From: Methylocystis parvus OBBP
GTDB lineage: Bacteria; Pseudomonadota; Alphaproteobacteria; Rhizobiales; Beijerinckiaceae
Direction: 5' to 3'
Assembly (NCBI RefSeq): GCF_027571405.1
Contig: NZ_CP092968.1
Span: 248,001 to 312,000, forward strand
Length of the DNA: 64,000 bases
Part shown: positions 45,075 through 54,919 of the stretch, in pieces
How the letters are laid out: the number at the start of each line of letters is the position of its first letter
Position numbering within the stretch: the stretch's first letter is position 1
Notes under the pieces: model-generated
Databases searched by the model: none
The model's input: only the letters and a program-made list of their open reading frames with translations
What the model was told of the DNA's origin: nothing
Program-made: the position numbers and the translations under genes

Positions 45075-47276
45075 ATGCTGCTCAAATTCGAAAATCATCT
45101 GCCGCTCGCGGCGCTTGACGTCGTATCGACGGGGCAGACCAGCGCCTGGGGCTGCGTGACTTTTTCGGCCGAAGCCCGCAGCGTCAAACTCACCGACGCC
45201 ATCGCCGCCCCCAAGGATCCTAACGCATGGTGTTACATCCGTAGCGGGTCGCCGCAGGAGCGTGCGGACAAGCTTGAAAATTATCTTGGCCCGGTCATCA
45301 ACGTCACGCGAGGCCGGCCGCTCAAGACGGTTTGGATCAACAGGCTTCCGTCCATGACGCCCGCAAAGGCGGGCGACGCGCGCGCGCTCGCCATGCCGCC
45401 GATCAATCCGTTCCCCATGGAATTCGGCGAGAAAGTCGCTCAATTCAAATCGATGAATTATTCGCTCGGAGTCGTCACGCATCTCCATGGCGGAAAAGTA
45501 CAGGCTACGTCCGACGGTTGGCCTCTGCATCCCGCGAGCTATGACGGCAACCCCTTCTTTTTGCCGTCGTATCGGCAATATCTGTATCCGAACGACCAGC
45601 GCGCGGCGATGCTCTGGTTTCATGACCACGGGATGGACAACACAGCCCCGCAAGTGCATGCCGGCCTGGCCGGGCTCTATTTCGTCCGGGATGAATCCGA
45701 CGCCGAGATTTTCCATTTGATCGGAGGAGAGGCGCAGGAATTGCCGCTCGTGATTCAGGACCGGTGGTTCGCCGAGCCGTCGGCGCAATTTCCCGCCTTC
45801 ACCGCATTCGATTACAGAAAGGGCGTCCCCCTCGCCGACAATCCTGACGGCGGCCGCCCGGAATTTCTTGGCGGCGTAATTGTCGTCAACGGGCGGCCCT
45901 GGCCGCATGCGCATGTCAATCCGAACGTCTACAGGCTCAGGCTGCTCAACGGCTCCAACGCCCGCACTTATGCGCTGACGATCGCGGATCCTTCCGCAAA
46001 GTCTGGCGGAAAAGTTTGGCGCGGCGATCTCTTGACTGCGATCGGCAACGATGGCGGCCTTCTCTGCGAGGCTGCGCCGGTTGGGGAAATGCAATATTTG
46101 CTGCTCGCTCCGGGCGAGCGACTGGACGTTCTGCTCGACCTAACCTCCGTGCCGCCGGACACCGATCTTCACCTCGTCAATCTCGCTCTCGCCGGATACG
46201 ATCCGCAGAAGCCGGAGGATGCGGGGATCTTCCAGACAGACGACGAATCCGTCGTCGCGCCGGGGGATGAAGCGGCCAAGCTGATCGCCTATGACGCAAA
46301 TACTTTCGATGCGGCCGAGCCTTTGGCGCATGTTCTATTGTTCCAGGTCAGGGCTGAGCCGCATGATCACGGCGGGTCGGATCATTCGAAAGCGCCAGCG
46401 CCCGAACTGGCCATTGACGCGCTGAACGGGATTTTGCGCCGTTACGCCGCCGACGAGAGCTTCCATGCGCTCCCCGGCGCGCATCCCCAGCTGGCGCCAA
46501 ATCCCGTCAACGCCCAGGTGGCGCGCAACAGATTTGTATTGCTCATGAACAACACGGCGGGGCTGGGAGGAGCCTCGCCTCATACCCGCGGCCCATGGCG
46601 CGACACTCAGATGTGGGAATTGCGGCCCGCAACCAATCCGGCGAGCGATCAATCCGTCTTTTCATTGCCCTTCGACGCCCATCTCGGCGATCCGTCGAGA
46701 CGCGGAGAGACCGCCGGCCCCGTCGCCTATCAGGTTTCCCGGGCTTTTTTCTTTGAGCCCGAGGACCCGGCTCCGCCGCACGCGCCGAGAAACGAGGATC
46801 CGCTTTGGGGGATTGCGACCGAAAACGCCAATCCAGCCGGCTTCCCGCCGGTTTTCCGTTATCCTCACATATACAGGAATCAGCCCGCGTCGGGACGCAA
46901 GGTCGCCAAGCCGACGGAGGGAACCTATGAACGGTGGTACGTAGCGAATATCGGCAACGACTTCAGCAATCTCGGCGCGAAAAAGCCGGATATGCATCCC
47001 TTCCACATGCATCTCGTGAACTTCGTCGTTCTCAAGCGCTGGAAGGTAAAAGATGGCGGCAATCAATTCGAGGAGACGACCGGCGGCCGTCCCCTCGATT
47101 TCGACGGGGTGGCGCGGCACGACACAGTGCGCGCGCAATCCAACGAGCTTCTTGAGCTTCTGGTGCATTTCCCGAGAGGTTATACAGGCCGCTATCCCTA
47201 TCACTGCCATCTCGTCGAGCATGAGGATATGGGGATGATGCTGCATTTTGAGGTTCAGCCGCGATCGCCCCGCTGA
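45075..47276 (+). CDS. multicopper oxidase family protein (CotA/bilirubin-oxidase-like)
   Basis: 733 residues with all four copper-binding motifs: VTHLHGG and LWFHDHGMDN in the first cupredoxin domain, and HPFHMHLVNF and YPYHCHLVEHEDMGMM at the C-terminus. The T1 copper ligands (His, Cys, His, Met) and the trinuclear centre are therefore intact. ATG 45075 follows GGAGGAATTTGCA. No signal peptide is visible, unlike most periplasmic laccases but like spore-coat CotA. The substrate could be metal ions or phenolics; it is not determinable here. Confidence 0.88.
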   Translation: MLLKFENHLPLAALDVVSTGQTSAWGCVTFSAEARSVKLTDAIAAPKDPNAWCYIRSGSPQERADKLENYLGPVINVTRGRPLKTVWINRLPSMTPAKAGDARALAMPPINPFPMEFGEKVAQFKSMNYSLGVVTHLHGGKVQATSDGWPLHPASYDGNPFFLPSYRQYLYPNDQRAAMLWFHDHGMDNTAPQVHAGLAGLYFVRDESDAEIFHLIGGEAQELPLVIQDRWFAEPSAQFPAFTAFDYRKGVPLADNPDGGRPEFLGGVIVVNGRPWPHAHVNPNVYRLRLLNGSNARTYALTIADPSAKSGGKVWRGDLLTAIGNDGGLLCEAAPVGEMQYLLLAPGERLDVLLDLTSVPPDTDLHLVNLALAGYDPQKPEDAGIFQTDDESVVAPGDEAAKLIAYDANTFDAAEPLAHVLLFQVRAEPHDHGGSDHSKAPAPELAIDALNGILRRYAADESFHALPGAHPQLAPNPVNAQVARNRFVLLMNNTAGLGGASPHTRGPWRDTQMWELRPATNPASDQSVFSLPFDAHLGDPSRRGETAGPVAYQVSRAFFFEPEDPAPPHAPRNEDPLWGIATENANPAGFPPVFRYPHIYRNQPASGRKVAKPTEGTYERWYVANIGNDFSNLGAKKPDMHPFHMHLVNFVVLKRWKVKDGGNQFEETTGGRPLDFDGVARHDTVRAQSNELLELLVHFPRGYTGRYPYHCHLVEHEDMGMMLHFEVQPRSPR

Positions 47277-47357
47277 GCCGGCTGCGTCCGGGCGAGGATG
47301 CATTCGTGCGCGGGGTCTGCTAGACCCGCGCGCGAAAACCCGTGCAGCCGGACCTCC

Positions 47358-49139
47358 ATGAACATTTTCGACCTCTTCCACGCCCGCATCGCTTCGATCC
47401 TCGAATGCCTCCAGTCCGGCGGCCGTCTTCCGCCGCTCGATCTGTCGCGCTTCGTCGTCGAGCCGCCCAAGGATGCGGCTCTGGGCGATCTCGCCTGCAA
47501 CGCGGCGATGGTCTACGCCAAGGAGGCCAAGGCCGCCTTCGCCAATCCGCGCGAATTCGCGGTCGCGATCTGCTACGCGCTGGCGGAGTCGGAGGGAGTC
47601 GCCACGGCCGAGGTCGCCGGTCCCGGCTTCATCAATATTCGCCTGAAGCCGGAAGTCTTCTCGCAGGTGCTGCGCGCCGCGCTGAGCGACCCCGAGAATT
47701 TCGGCCGCGTCGAGAAGGGCCGGGCGGGCGCGCTTCAGGGCAAGGTGAATGTCGAATATGTCTCCGCCAATCCCACCGGCCCGATGCATGTCGGCCATGG
47801 CCGGGGCGCGGTCTTTGGCGACGCGCTCGCCAATCTGCTGGCCTTTTCCGGCTGCGAGGTGACGCGCGAATATTACATCAACGACGCCGGCGCGCAGGTG
47901 GATGTGCTCGCCCGCTCCGCCTTCATGCGCTATCGCGAGGCGCTCGGCGAGACGATCACGATTCCGGAAGGGCTCTATCCCGGCGATTATCTCAAGCCCG
48001 TGGGCGCGGCGCTGGCCGAGACCCATGGAAAAGCGCTGCTCGACAAACCGGAAAGCGAATGGCTGCCGATCGTCAAGAACGCGGCCATCGACGCGATGAT
48101 GGACATGATCCGCGACGACCTCGCCGCGCTCAACATCCGGCACGAGGTGTTTTTCTCCGAGCGGACGCTGCATGATCGCGCCGCCGGGCCGTCGCCGATC
48201 GATCGCGCCATCGACTGGCTGCGCGAAAAGGGGCTCGTCTATGAGGGGCGCCTGCCGCCCCCGAAGGGCCAGGCGCCCGACGATTGGGAAGATCGCGAGC
48301 AGACGCTGTTCCGCTCGACCGACTTCGGCGACGACGTCGATCGCGCGCTGAAGAAGTCAGATGGTTCGCCGACTTACTTCGCCGCCGACATCGCTTATCA
48401 CAAGGACAAGATCGACCGCGGCTTCGACACGCTGGTCGATGTCTGGGGCGCGGATCATGGCGGCTATGTGAAGCGCATGGGGGCCGCTGTCGCCGCGCTC
48501 TCCGACCGCAAGGCGACGCTCGACGTGAAGCTCTGCCAGCTCGTGAAGCTGATGCGCAATGGCGAGCCGGTGAAGATGTCGAAGCGCGCCGGCGATTTCG
48601 TCACGTTGCGCGAAGTGGTCGACGAAGTCGGCGTCGACGCCGTGCGTTTCATGATGCTCTACCGGAAGAATGACGCGCCGCTCGATTTCGACCTCGCGAA
48701 GGTCATCGAGCAGTCGAAGGACAACGCCGTCTTTTACGTGCAATACGCCCATGCACGGGCGAAATCCGTGCTGCGGCAGGCCCTCGCGGCTTTCCCGGAC
48801 CTCGACGTCTCGCTTGCGAGCCTCGCCAAGTCCAAGCTGGAATTACTCACCGACGAAGGAGAATTGCAGCTTTCGCGGACGATCGCCCAATATCCGCGCG
48901 CGATCGAGGCGGCGGCTGCGGCGCACGAGCCGCATCGCGTCGCCTTCTATCTGCATGAATTGTCGAGTGTTTTCCATGCGCACTGGAACCGCGGCAAAGA
49001 TCAGCCACATTTACGCTTTGTTATCTCAACCGAGAGAGATTTAACGAGCGCCCGGGTCGCTCTGGTTTTATGCTTAACCGTCGTCCTGGGGTCGGGCCTT
49101 AGACTTCTCGGCGTGAGCGCCCCCGACGAAATGCGTTGA
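47358..49139 (+). CDS. argS: arginine--tRNA ligase
   Basis: 593 residues of a class I aminoacyl-tRNA synthetase. An N-terminal Arg-specific additional domain precedes the HIGH-type motif [18 protein letters not shown], and the KMSKS-type motif is [12 protein letters not shown]-terminal DALR anticodon-binding domain follows. It charges tRNA-Arg. I chose ATG 47358 ([13 protein letters not shown]) over a TTG/ATG further upstream. It is followed by the SPOR-protein gene, an order typical of Rhizobiales. Confidence 0.95.
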   Translation: MNIFDLFHARIASILECLQSGGRLPPLDLSRFVVEPPKDAALGDLACNAAMVYAKEAKAAFANPREFAVAICYALAESEGVATAEVAGPGFINIRLKPEVFSQVLRAALSDPENFGRVEKGRAGALQGKVNVEYVSANPTGPMHVGHGRGAVFGDALANLLAFSGCEVTREYYINDAGAQVDVLARSAFMRYREALGETITIPEGLYPGDYLKPVGAALAETHGKALLDKPESEWLPIVKNAAIDAMMDMIRDDLAALNIRHEVFFSERTLHDRAAGPSPIDRAIDWLREKGLVYEGRLPPPKGQAPDDWEDREQTLFRSTDFGDDVDRALKKSDGSPTYFAADIAYHKDKIDRGFDTLVDVWGADHGGYVKRMGAAVAALSDRKATLDVKLCQLVKLMRNGEPVKMSKRAGDFVTLREVVDEVGVDAVRFMMLYRKNDAPLDFDLAKVIEQSKDNAVFYVQYAHARAKSVLRQALAAFPDLDVSLASLAKSKLELLTDEGELQLSRTIAQYPRAIEAAAAAHEPHRVAFYLHELSSVFHAHWNRGKDQPHLRFVISTERDLTSARVALVLCLTVVLGSGLRLLGVSAPDEMR

Positions 49140-49217
49140 CGCGCGTGCCCCGGCTGTCCGCCGCCGCGCGACGCTTTGCGATAGGCTCCGCGAACGGGAA
49201 GACGATCGAGGTGGATC

Positions 49218-50501
49218 ATGCGTGAATCGTCCGTCAGAGGCCCTGCCATCGACCTCTCGGAATTCGAGCGGCGCATGCGGGGAGGGGAGGCGCCGAAGGC
49301 CGCCCCCAAAGCCGATCCATTGAGCGAACTCGCCCGGCTGATGCAGGGCGAGCAGCCCGAGGCCGATCCGTTCGGCGAATTGCTGCCGGATCCGCGCGCG
49401 CAGCGGGCCGTCCCGCCGCCGACGCCGGAATGGGACGCGCATCTTCGCGGCTCATATGACGCCGCGCCCGAGGTTCGCCACCACGACGAACCCCAGCGCG
49501 CGCATTACGCGGAGTCGGACGCCGCCTATCAGGATCAGGCCTACGACGACTCACAGCGCTATGCGGATCAGCAATATGACCCTGCCTATCATGGCGGCGC
49601 CGAAGGCGGCTGGGGCGACGATTCGCAATATCTCGACTACGGCGCGGAGGAAGAGCCCGAGGCCCAGCGCGGCGGCGTGCGCAAATTCCTTCGGCCGTGG
49701 CACGCGGTCGCGGCTGTAGCCGTGGTCGCCGTGGGCAGCATCGCCTGGGGCTTCATGCATCGCAACGGCGGGTCCGGCTCCAAGGAGATCGCGATCATCA
49801 ACGCGCCGGAAGGCCCCGTGAAGGTCAAGCCGACCGCCGAGGCCGATCAGGAGGCGCCGAACGCCAATGGGGCGGCGGTGCTGGACCGCAAGGACCCGAC
49901 GCCGGTGAAGCAGATCGTCACGCACCAGGAGCAGGCCGTCGACCCGACGGTGGCGCCGAAGGTGGTGAAGCTCGGCAATGGTCCGGTGGACGCGCCGCAC
50001 GAACCCGCGCTCGGCGCGCAGCCGAAGAAAGTGAAGACGGTGACGGTTCGGCCGGACGGCAGCCGCGTGGAAGACGCCGCGCCGCCGGCCATGGCGAAAA
50101 ACGCCGCTCCGGCCGACCCCGCTCTGGCCAAGGGCGCGACGCCCAAGCCCGACGCCAGGACGGCGACGACGCCGGCCGCGAAGCCGAAGCCCGCGCCCAA
50201 GGTCGCCGCTGTCGAGCCGCCGCCGCCGGCCGCGGACGCCGCCGCGCCTGCTTCTCCCGCCGGCTCCTCGACCGGCGGATACGCCGTGCAGTTCGGCGCC
50301 GCCAATAGCGAGGAGGAAGCGCGCACGCTGCTCAAGACGGTCTCGGCCAAATATGGCGTCAAGGCCACGTTCAAACCCGCCAAGGTCGGCGACAAGACGG
50401 TCTATCGCGTGCGCGTCGCCGGCGTGAGCAAGGACTCGGCGAACGCCATCTGCAACAAGGTGAAGGCGGCGGGCGGCAACTGTTTCGTCGCGGGGAACTA
50501 A
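49218..50501 (+). CDS. SPOR-domain membrane protein
   Basis: 427 residues. A cytoplasmic acidic Asp/Tyr/Gln-rich N-terminus leads to a single transmembrane helix (VAAVAVVAVGSIAWGF, about residues 160-175). A long Ala/Pro/Lys-rich periplasmic linker ends in a SPOR domain (GYAVQFGAANSEEEARTLLK…NCFVAGN, about 350-427). SPOR domains bind peptidoglycan stripped of stem peptides at the division site, so a role in septal cell-wall growth is likely. Its place between argS and nagZ is conserved in related bacteria. Confidence 0.88.
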   Translation: MRESSVRGPAIDLSEFERRMRGGEAPKAAPKADPLSELARLMQGEQPEADPFGELLPDPRAQRAVPPPTPEWDAHLRGSYDAAPEVRHHDEPQRAHYAESDAAYQDQAYDDSQRYADQQYDPAYHGGAEGGWGDDSQYLDYGAEEEPEAQRGGVRKFLRPWHAVAAVAVVAVGSIAWGFMHRNGGSGSKEIAIINAPEGPVKVKPTAEADQEAPNANGAAVLDRKDPTPVKQIVTHQEQAVDPTVAPKVVKLGNGPVDAPHEPALGAQPKKVKTVTVRPDGSRVEDAAPPAMAKNAAPADPALAKGATPKPDARTATTPAAKPKPAPKVAAVEPPPPAADAAAPASPAGSSTGGYAVQFGAANSEEEARTLLKTVSAKYGVKATFKPAKVGDKTVYRVRVAGVSKDSANAICNKVKAAGGNCFVAGN

Positions 50502-50510
50502 AGTCTTTCC

Positions 50511-50591
50511 GTCATTGCGAGGAGCGTAGCGACGAAGCAATCCAGAGCGGCCTTGTGGCTCTGGATTGCTTCGCTGCGCTCGCAATGACGG
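50511..50591. repeat. palindromic intergenic repeat, copy A
   Basis: An imperfect inverted repeat beginning GTCATTGCGAGGAGC and ending GCTCGCAATGACG, with inner arms AAGCAATCCAGAGC / GCTCTGGATTGCTT. The same element recurs at 56923-56996. Its sequence class is common between genes in Rhizobiales. It lies between the SPOR and nagZ genes. Confidence 0.85.
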
Positions 50592-50613
50592 GTGATGTAT
50601 TTGGGAGTTGTCA

Positions 50614-51618
50614 ATGCGCGCCTTCATCTGCGGCCTCAAAAGCCTTTCACTCGACGCCGAAGAGCGCGCTTTTCTGCGCGACGCCAGCCCCTGGGGCGTC
50701 ATCCTCTTCCGCCGCAATGTGGAGAGCCGCGAGCAGGTGGCCCGGCTGACCGCCGAGTTGCGCGACGCGCTTGGCCGCCACGCGCCGGTTCTCGTCGATC
50801 AGGAAGGCGGCCGCGTGCAGCGGCTCAACGCGCCGAACTGGCGCGCCTATCCGAGCGCCGCGCGTTTCGAAGCGGCGGGGGCCGACGCCGATCAGGCGGC
50901 GCGCTTCGCCTGGCTCGGCGCGCGGCTGATGGCGCATGATCTGCGCGAAGTCGGGATCGACGTCGATTGCCTGCCGGTGCTCGACGCGCCTGCGGAAGGC
51001 TCCCACGCCATCATCAGCGACCGCGCCTATAGCCGCGATCCGGCCCGCGCCGCGAAGCTCGGCCGCGCCGCCGCCGAAGGGCTCATGGCCGGCGGCGTCG
51101 CGCCGGTGATGAAGCACATTCCCGGACATGGCCGCGCCAGGGCCGACAGCCACCTCGAATTGCCCGTGGTCAATGCGAGCCGCGCCGAGCTGGAGGCCGT
51201 CGACTTTCCGCCCTTCATCGCCAATGCCGACCTGCCGATGGCGATGAGCGCCCATGTCGTCTACACGGCCATCGACGCTTCTGCGCCGGGGACGCAATCG
51301 AAGACGGTCGTGGGCGAAATCATTCGCGGCCTCATCGGCTTCGACGGCCTGCTGATGACCGACGATCTTTCCATGAAGGCGCTGACCGGGAGTTTCCGCG
51401 AGCGCGCGGAGCGCGCCATCGCCGCCGGTTGCGACATGGTTCTGCATTGCAACGGCGATCTCGCCGAGGCGGGCCCCGTCGCCGAAGGCGCGCCGCTATT
51501 GGCCGGCAAGGCGCTGGAGCGGGCGGAGAAGGCGCTGGCGTGCGTGCGGGACGTGGAGGCGTTCGACGTCGCAGGGGGCGTTGCGGCGTTCGAGACGGCG
51601 ATGGCGATGGTTGGTTGA
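50614..51618 (+). CDS. nagZ: beta-N-acetylhexosaminidase (peptidoglycan recycling)
   Basis: 334 residues, a GH3 enzyme. The nucleophile Asp is in LLMTDDLSMKAL. The NagZ-specific loop KHIPGHGRARADSHLELP carries the His/Asp general acid-base pair. It removes GlcNAc from anhydro-muropeptides in the cytoplasm. ATG 50614 follows GGGAG. In many relatives nagZ runs directly into scpA; here about 1.7 kb of extra genes intervene. Confidence 0.95.
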   Translation: MRAFICGLKSLSLDAEERAFLRDASPWGVILFRRNVESREQVARLTAELRDALGRHAPVLVDQEGGRVQRLNAPNWRAYPSAARFEAAGADADQAARFAWLGARLMAHDLREVGIDVDCLPVLDAPAEGSHAIISDRAYSRDPARAAKLGRAAAEGLMAGGVAPVMKHIPGHGRARADSHLELPVVNASRAELEAVDFPPFIANADLPMAMSAHVVYTAIDASAPGTQSKTVVGEIIRGLIGFDGLLMTDDLSMKALTGSFRERAERAIAAGCDMVLHCNGDLAEAGPVAEGAPLLAGKALERAEKALACVRDVEAFDVAGGVAAFETAMAMVG

Positions 51619-51731
51619 GCCTTCGACGCCGCCTTATGGAGCCATTGTCGCTTTGAATTTCCGGAATCTGAAACCGGCTTTCTGGCGAAACGATAAACGC
51701 ATATGCTCCCATTTCTGTTGGAGCGCTTCAT

Positions 51732-52079
51732 ATGTCTCAACCTATTATAGAATTTTGGAACGAAACCCCAAACCCGGTGGTGAATCTGATGCCGCCCTCG
51801 ACCGGATCGGCGGTCGTTTACGATCCCGGAAAGACGGTTAGGGGGCTGCTGAACACTGCCGAAATATGGGATTCCCCTTATGAACAAGCCATTATGGGCT
51901 GCGGGAACGCGGTGACGGGGCCGGGCGGATTTTTCTGGGTCTGGGATAATTTGAACGGCGCAATCCTGTATCAGCCCGCGGGCGTGAGAGAGCCGCAGTT
52001 GCTTACGCGATATAATGGGAATTCCGGGATCATAATGATTTATACGGCCCAGGGCCGGCTCAGCGGCCGCCAAGCCTGA
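51732..52079 (+). CDS. hypothetical protein, first of a tandem paralogous pair
   Basis: 115 residues with no signal peptide or membrane segment and no family I recognise. A conserved core GCGNAVTGPGGFFWVWDN and the ending GIIMIYTAQGRLSGRQA match the next protein. Its ATG has GGAG 8 bases upstream. Composition is less GC-rich than the flanking nagZ and scpA genes, which suggests later acquisition. The aromatic- and glycine-rich beta-like pattern could suit a small binding or immunity-type protein; this is speculation. Confidence 0.65.
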   Translation: MSQPIIEFWNETPNPVVNLMPPSTGSAVVYDPGKTVRGLLNTAEIWDSPYEQAIMGCGNAVTGPGGFFWVWDNLNGAILYQPAGVREPQLLTRYNGNSGIIMIYTAQGRLSGRQA

Positions 52080-52141
52080 CGCGCTCTATATTTTGGGGCT
52101 GGTTTCGCAAAAGCGCTTCTTTAGCAGATTGGAAACAGATC

Positions 52142-52498
52142 ATGGCGGCCGGTTACAAATGGATTGAAAACTATTCGCTCGCGCGGCTCGTCTTCCTTCG
52201 AAAACAGGTTGGAACCCTGCCCGCCAGTTGGGACGTGTCGACAGTCGATCCGGGCCAGCGCGCGAATGGCAGCGATATTTTCGCTACGGAGCCGGGCTTG
52301 CAGGCCTTTCTGGGATGCGGCCCCGCCGACAAGGGACCAGGGAGCTTTTATTGGGTGTGGGACGACGGGAATAACAACATCAAGGCTCAGTTATGGGGAC
52401 ATGAGCCCGTTACGCTCGTCACGCTCCGGGGCGGCGGGATCATTCCTGTTATCGTGCTGTACAACCGTGACGGCACGCTGGCGATGCGGCAGGCGTAA
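52142..52498 (+). CDS. hypothetical protein, second of a tandem paralogous pair
   Basis: 118 residues related to the preceding protein. The shared blocks, in the same order and spacing, are GCGPADKGPGSFYWVWDD and GIIPVIVLYNRDGTLAMRQA. The extra N-terminal part (GYKWIENYSLARLVFLRKQV) differs. The start has GGAAA 6 bases upstream. The two genes lie 62 bases apart in the same direction, so they arose by tandem duplication. No function is assigned. Confidence 0.65.
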   Translation: MAAGYKWIENYSLARLVFLRKQVGTLPASWDVSTVDPGQRANGSDIFATEPGLQAFLGCGPADKGPGSFYWVWDDGNNNIKAQLWGHEPVTLVTLRGGGIIPVIVLYNRDGTLAMRQA

Positions 52499-52574
52499 GG
52501 CTCCATGGCGGCTGATGGCGCGTTTGCCGCGTCCGTCATTGGCGCACGCCGCGCGGGCGCGCTATTATCCTCCC

Positions 52575-53132
52575 ATGTCCGCCGTCGCCCTTCCGAAACA
52601 GCGCATGAGCGCAGAAGAGTTCCTCGCCTGGTCGCAGACCCAGGCGGGGCGTTATGAGCTCACGGGCGGGGAGGTGTTCGCGCAGGCGTCGGAACGCGCC
52701 GCGCACGCGAAGATAAAATTTCGGATCGCCATGGCTCTGTACGAGGCCGTCCGATCCAAAGGCCTGCCCTGCCATGTCCTTCCCGACGGCATGGCCGTGC
52801 GCATCGACGCCGACACGGTCTTCGAGCCGGACGCCCAGCTCTATTGCGGGCCGGAACTGCCGCCCGATACGATATTGGTCGAGAGCCCGGTGATCGTCAT
52901 CGAGGTTCTCTCCCCCTCGACCGGCAAGAACGACGCGCTCGGCAAGCTCGCCGCCTATTTCCGGCTGCCGAGCGTCGCGCATTACCTGATCGTCTCGCCG
53001 GACCAGAAGCTGATCTTTCACCATGCGCGCGGGCAGGGAGTGACAATTCTGACGCGCATCGTCCGCGAGGGCGCCATTGCGCTCGATCCGCCGGGCCTGG
53101 AGATCGCGCTCGCCGACATTTATGGAGAGTAG
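52575..53132 (+). CDS. Uma2 family endonuclease-like protein (DUF820)
   Basis: 185 residues of the Uma2/DUF820 family, a PD-(D/E)XK nuclease fold. The putative catalytic residues are in TVFEPDAQLYCG (Asp) and PVIVIEVLSPSTGKND (Glu and downstream Lys). The N-terminal MSAEEFLAW is also typical. These genes are abundant in cyanobacteria and some alphaproteobacteria, often in accessory positions, and their biological role is unsettled. It is the last gene of the insertion between nagZ and scpA. Confidence 0.82.
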   Translation: MSAVALPKQRMSAEEFLAWSQTQAGRYELTGGEVFAQASERAAHAKIKFRIAMALYEAVRSKGLPCHVLPDGMAVRIDADTVFEPDAQLYCGPELPPDTILVESPVIVIEVLSPSTGKNDALGKLAAYFRLPSVAHYLIVSPDQKLIFHHARGQGVTILTRIVREGAIALDPPGLEIALADIYGE

Positions 53133-53347
53133 ACGCCCGGATAAAACGTCATCTCCACGGTTGAATCGACCGCCCTCGACGCCCTGCGGCCGTCTACGGG
53201 GAGTAGCTCGAGGGGTTATCCACCCCTCTATCTTGTGGATGATGCCTCCAAAGGCCCCGCCGCGCTTGCGGGGTCGCCTCAAAGCGCACAATCTCCGGCC
53301 GCTCAGGGTAAACAAGTGGTAAACTTTCCCGAGTCGCCGGAGAATCA

Positions 53348-54157
53348 ATGGCCCAGGAACTCTCCTTCGATCTGTCGGACGAACCGCGCGAAGAAAGCGA
53401 AGCCTTTCTCGTGGACGTGGATGGTTTCGAGGGGCCGCTCGATTTGCTGCTCGAACTGGCGCGCCGACAGAAAGTCGATCTCTCCCGCATCTCCATCCTC
53501 GCTTTGGCCGAACAATATCTGGCCTTTATCGAGGCGGCGCGGCGGGTGCGGCTGGAGCTTGCGGCCGATTATCTCGTCATGGCGGCGTGGCTCGCTTTTC
53601 TCAAATCCCGCCTGCTGCTTCCCGAAGCGCCCAAGAACAGCGACGAGCCCTCGGCCGCCGACCTCGCCGCCGCGTTGGCTGAGAGGCTCAGGCGACTGGA
53701 GCTGATCCGTCTCGCGGCCGACAGGCTCACCCAGCGCGGGCAGCTCGGCCGCGACATGTTCCTGCGCGGCGGTCCCGAGGGGCTGGAGACGATCTCTCAA
53801 CCCAACTATCAGGCGAGCTTGTTCGATCTGCTCTCGGCCTATGCCCGCCAGCGTCAGAAGACCGCCGTGACCCGCGTTGTGCTCCGCCAGCGCGCGGTCT
53901 GGTCGCTCGCCGAGGCGCGCGAAGCGCTGGAGCGGCTTGCCGGGGTCGCGGCCGAATGGACCGTGCTCGACGATTATCTGCTGCAATATTGCGTGGACAT
54001 GCAGACGGCCCGCACCGTCCGCGCCTCCTCCTTCTCGGCCTCGCTGGAGATGGTGCGGGAAGGGCATTTCGACATGCGTCAGGACCGGCCCTTTGCGCCG
54101 CTCTGGCTGCGTCGCCGCCCGGAGACCCCGGCCCCGGCGCCCGAGACTCTCTTCTAA
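53348..54157 (+). CDS. scpA: segregation and condensation protein A
   Basis: 269 residues of the ScpA kleisin. The N-terminal motif is FEGPLDLLLELARRQKVDLS, with the family's helical middle and C-terminal winged-helix parts. It bridges SMC heads with ScpB in chromosome condensation. ATG 53348 follows GGAG 6 bases upstream. The ~215-base gap before it probably holds the scp promoter. scpB follows after 12 bases. Confidence 0.93.
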   Translation: MAQELSFDLSDEPREESEAFLVDVDGFEGPLDLLLELARRQKVDLSRISILALAEQYLAFIEAARRVRLELAADYLVMAAWLAFLKSRLLLPEAPKNSDEPSAADLAAALAERLRRLELIRLAADRLTQRGQLGRDMFLRGGPEGLETISQPNYQASLFDLLSAYARQRQKTAVTRVVLRQRAVWSLAEAREALERLAGVAAEWTVLDDYLLQYCVDMQTARTVRASSFSASLEMVREGHFDMRQDRPFAPLWLRRRPETPAPAPETLF

Positions 54158-54169
54158 GGAGGACGCGCA

Positions 54170-54919
54170 TTGGCGCAGCCCGCGGAAAAAATCGAACTTT
54201 TCGACGTCAATAGCGACGAGGCGCTGGCCCGCAACGAGGTCGCGCTGCGCGAGGCCGAGCGTATCGTCGAGGCGATGCTCTTCGCCGCCGCCGAGCCGCT
54301 GGACGAGACCGAGATGGAGCGGCGCGTCTCGGATGAGGTCGACCTGTCGCAGGCGCTCGAGCGGCTGAAGGCGCATTACGCCAATCGCGGCGTGAACCTC
54401 ACCCGCGTCGGCAGGAAATGGTTTTTCCGCACCGCCGCCGACCTCAACTGGATTCTGGCCCGCGAGCAAGTGGAGGAGAAGAAGCTCTCCCGCGCCGCGC
54501 TGGAGACGCTCGCCATCATCGCCTATCACCAGCCCGCCACCCGCGCCGAGATCGAGGAAATCCGCGGCGTCGCCATTTCCAAGGGCACGCTCGACACGCT
54601 GCTGGAGACGGGCTGGATTCGCCTGCGCGGTCGCCGCAAGGCGCCCGGCCGGCCGATCACATACGGCACGACCGACGCGTTCCTGATGCATTTCGGCCTG
54701 GAGCAGATCGGCGACCTGCCGGGCCTCGACGAACTCAAGGCGGCCGGCCTTTTCGACGGCCGCCTGCCAAAGGGTTTCGGCGTGCCGCAGCCCTCCGACG
54801 ATACGGCGCTGCGCGACGACGAGGACCCGCTGGAGGACGACGCCCCGCAGGCGTTGGAAATGGATTTCCCCGAGGAGCCGGAGCCGATCGAGGCGCCGGA
54901 GGCGTCGAATGACGATTGA
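54170..54919 (+). CDS. scpB: segregation and condensation protein B
   Basis: 249 residues with two winged-helix domains (AERIVEAMLFAAAEPLDETE … LETLAIIAYHQPATRAEIEE) and an acidic C-terminal tail. It is the partner of ScpA in the SMC condensin. The TTG start at 54170 has GGAGG 7 bases upstream. Confidence 0.93.
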   Translation: MAQPAEKIELFDVNSDEALARNEVALREAERIVEAMLFAAAEPLDETEMERRVSDEVDLSQALERLKAHYANRGVNLTRVGRKWFFRTAADLNWILAREQVEEKKLSRAALETLAIIAYHQPATRAEIEEIRGVAISKGTLDTLLETGWIRLRGRRKAPGRPITYGTTDAFLMHFGLEQIGDLPGLDELKAAGLFDGRLPKGFGVPQPSDDTALRDDEDPLEDDAPQALEMDFPEEPEPIEAPEASNDD

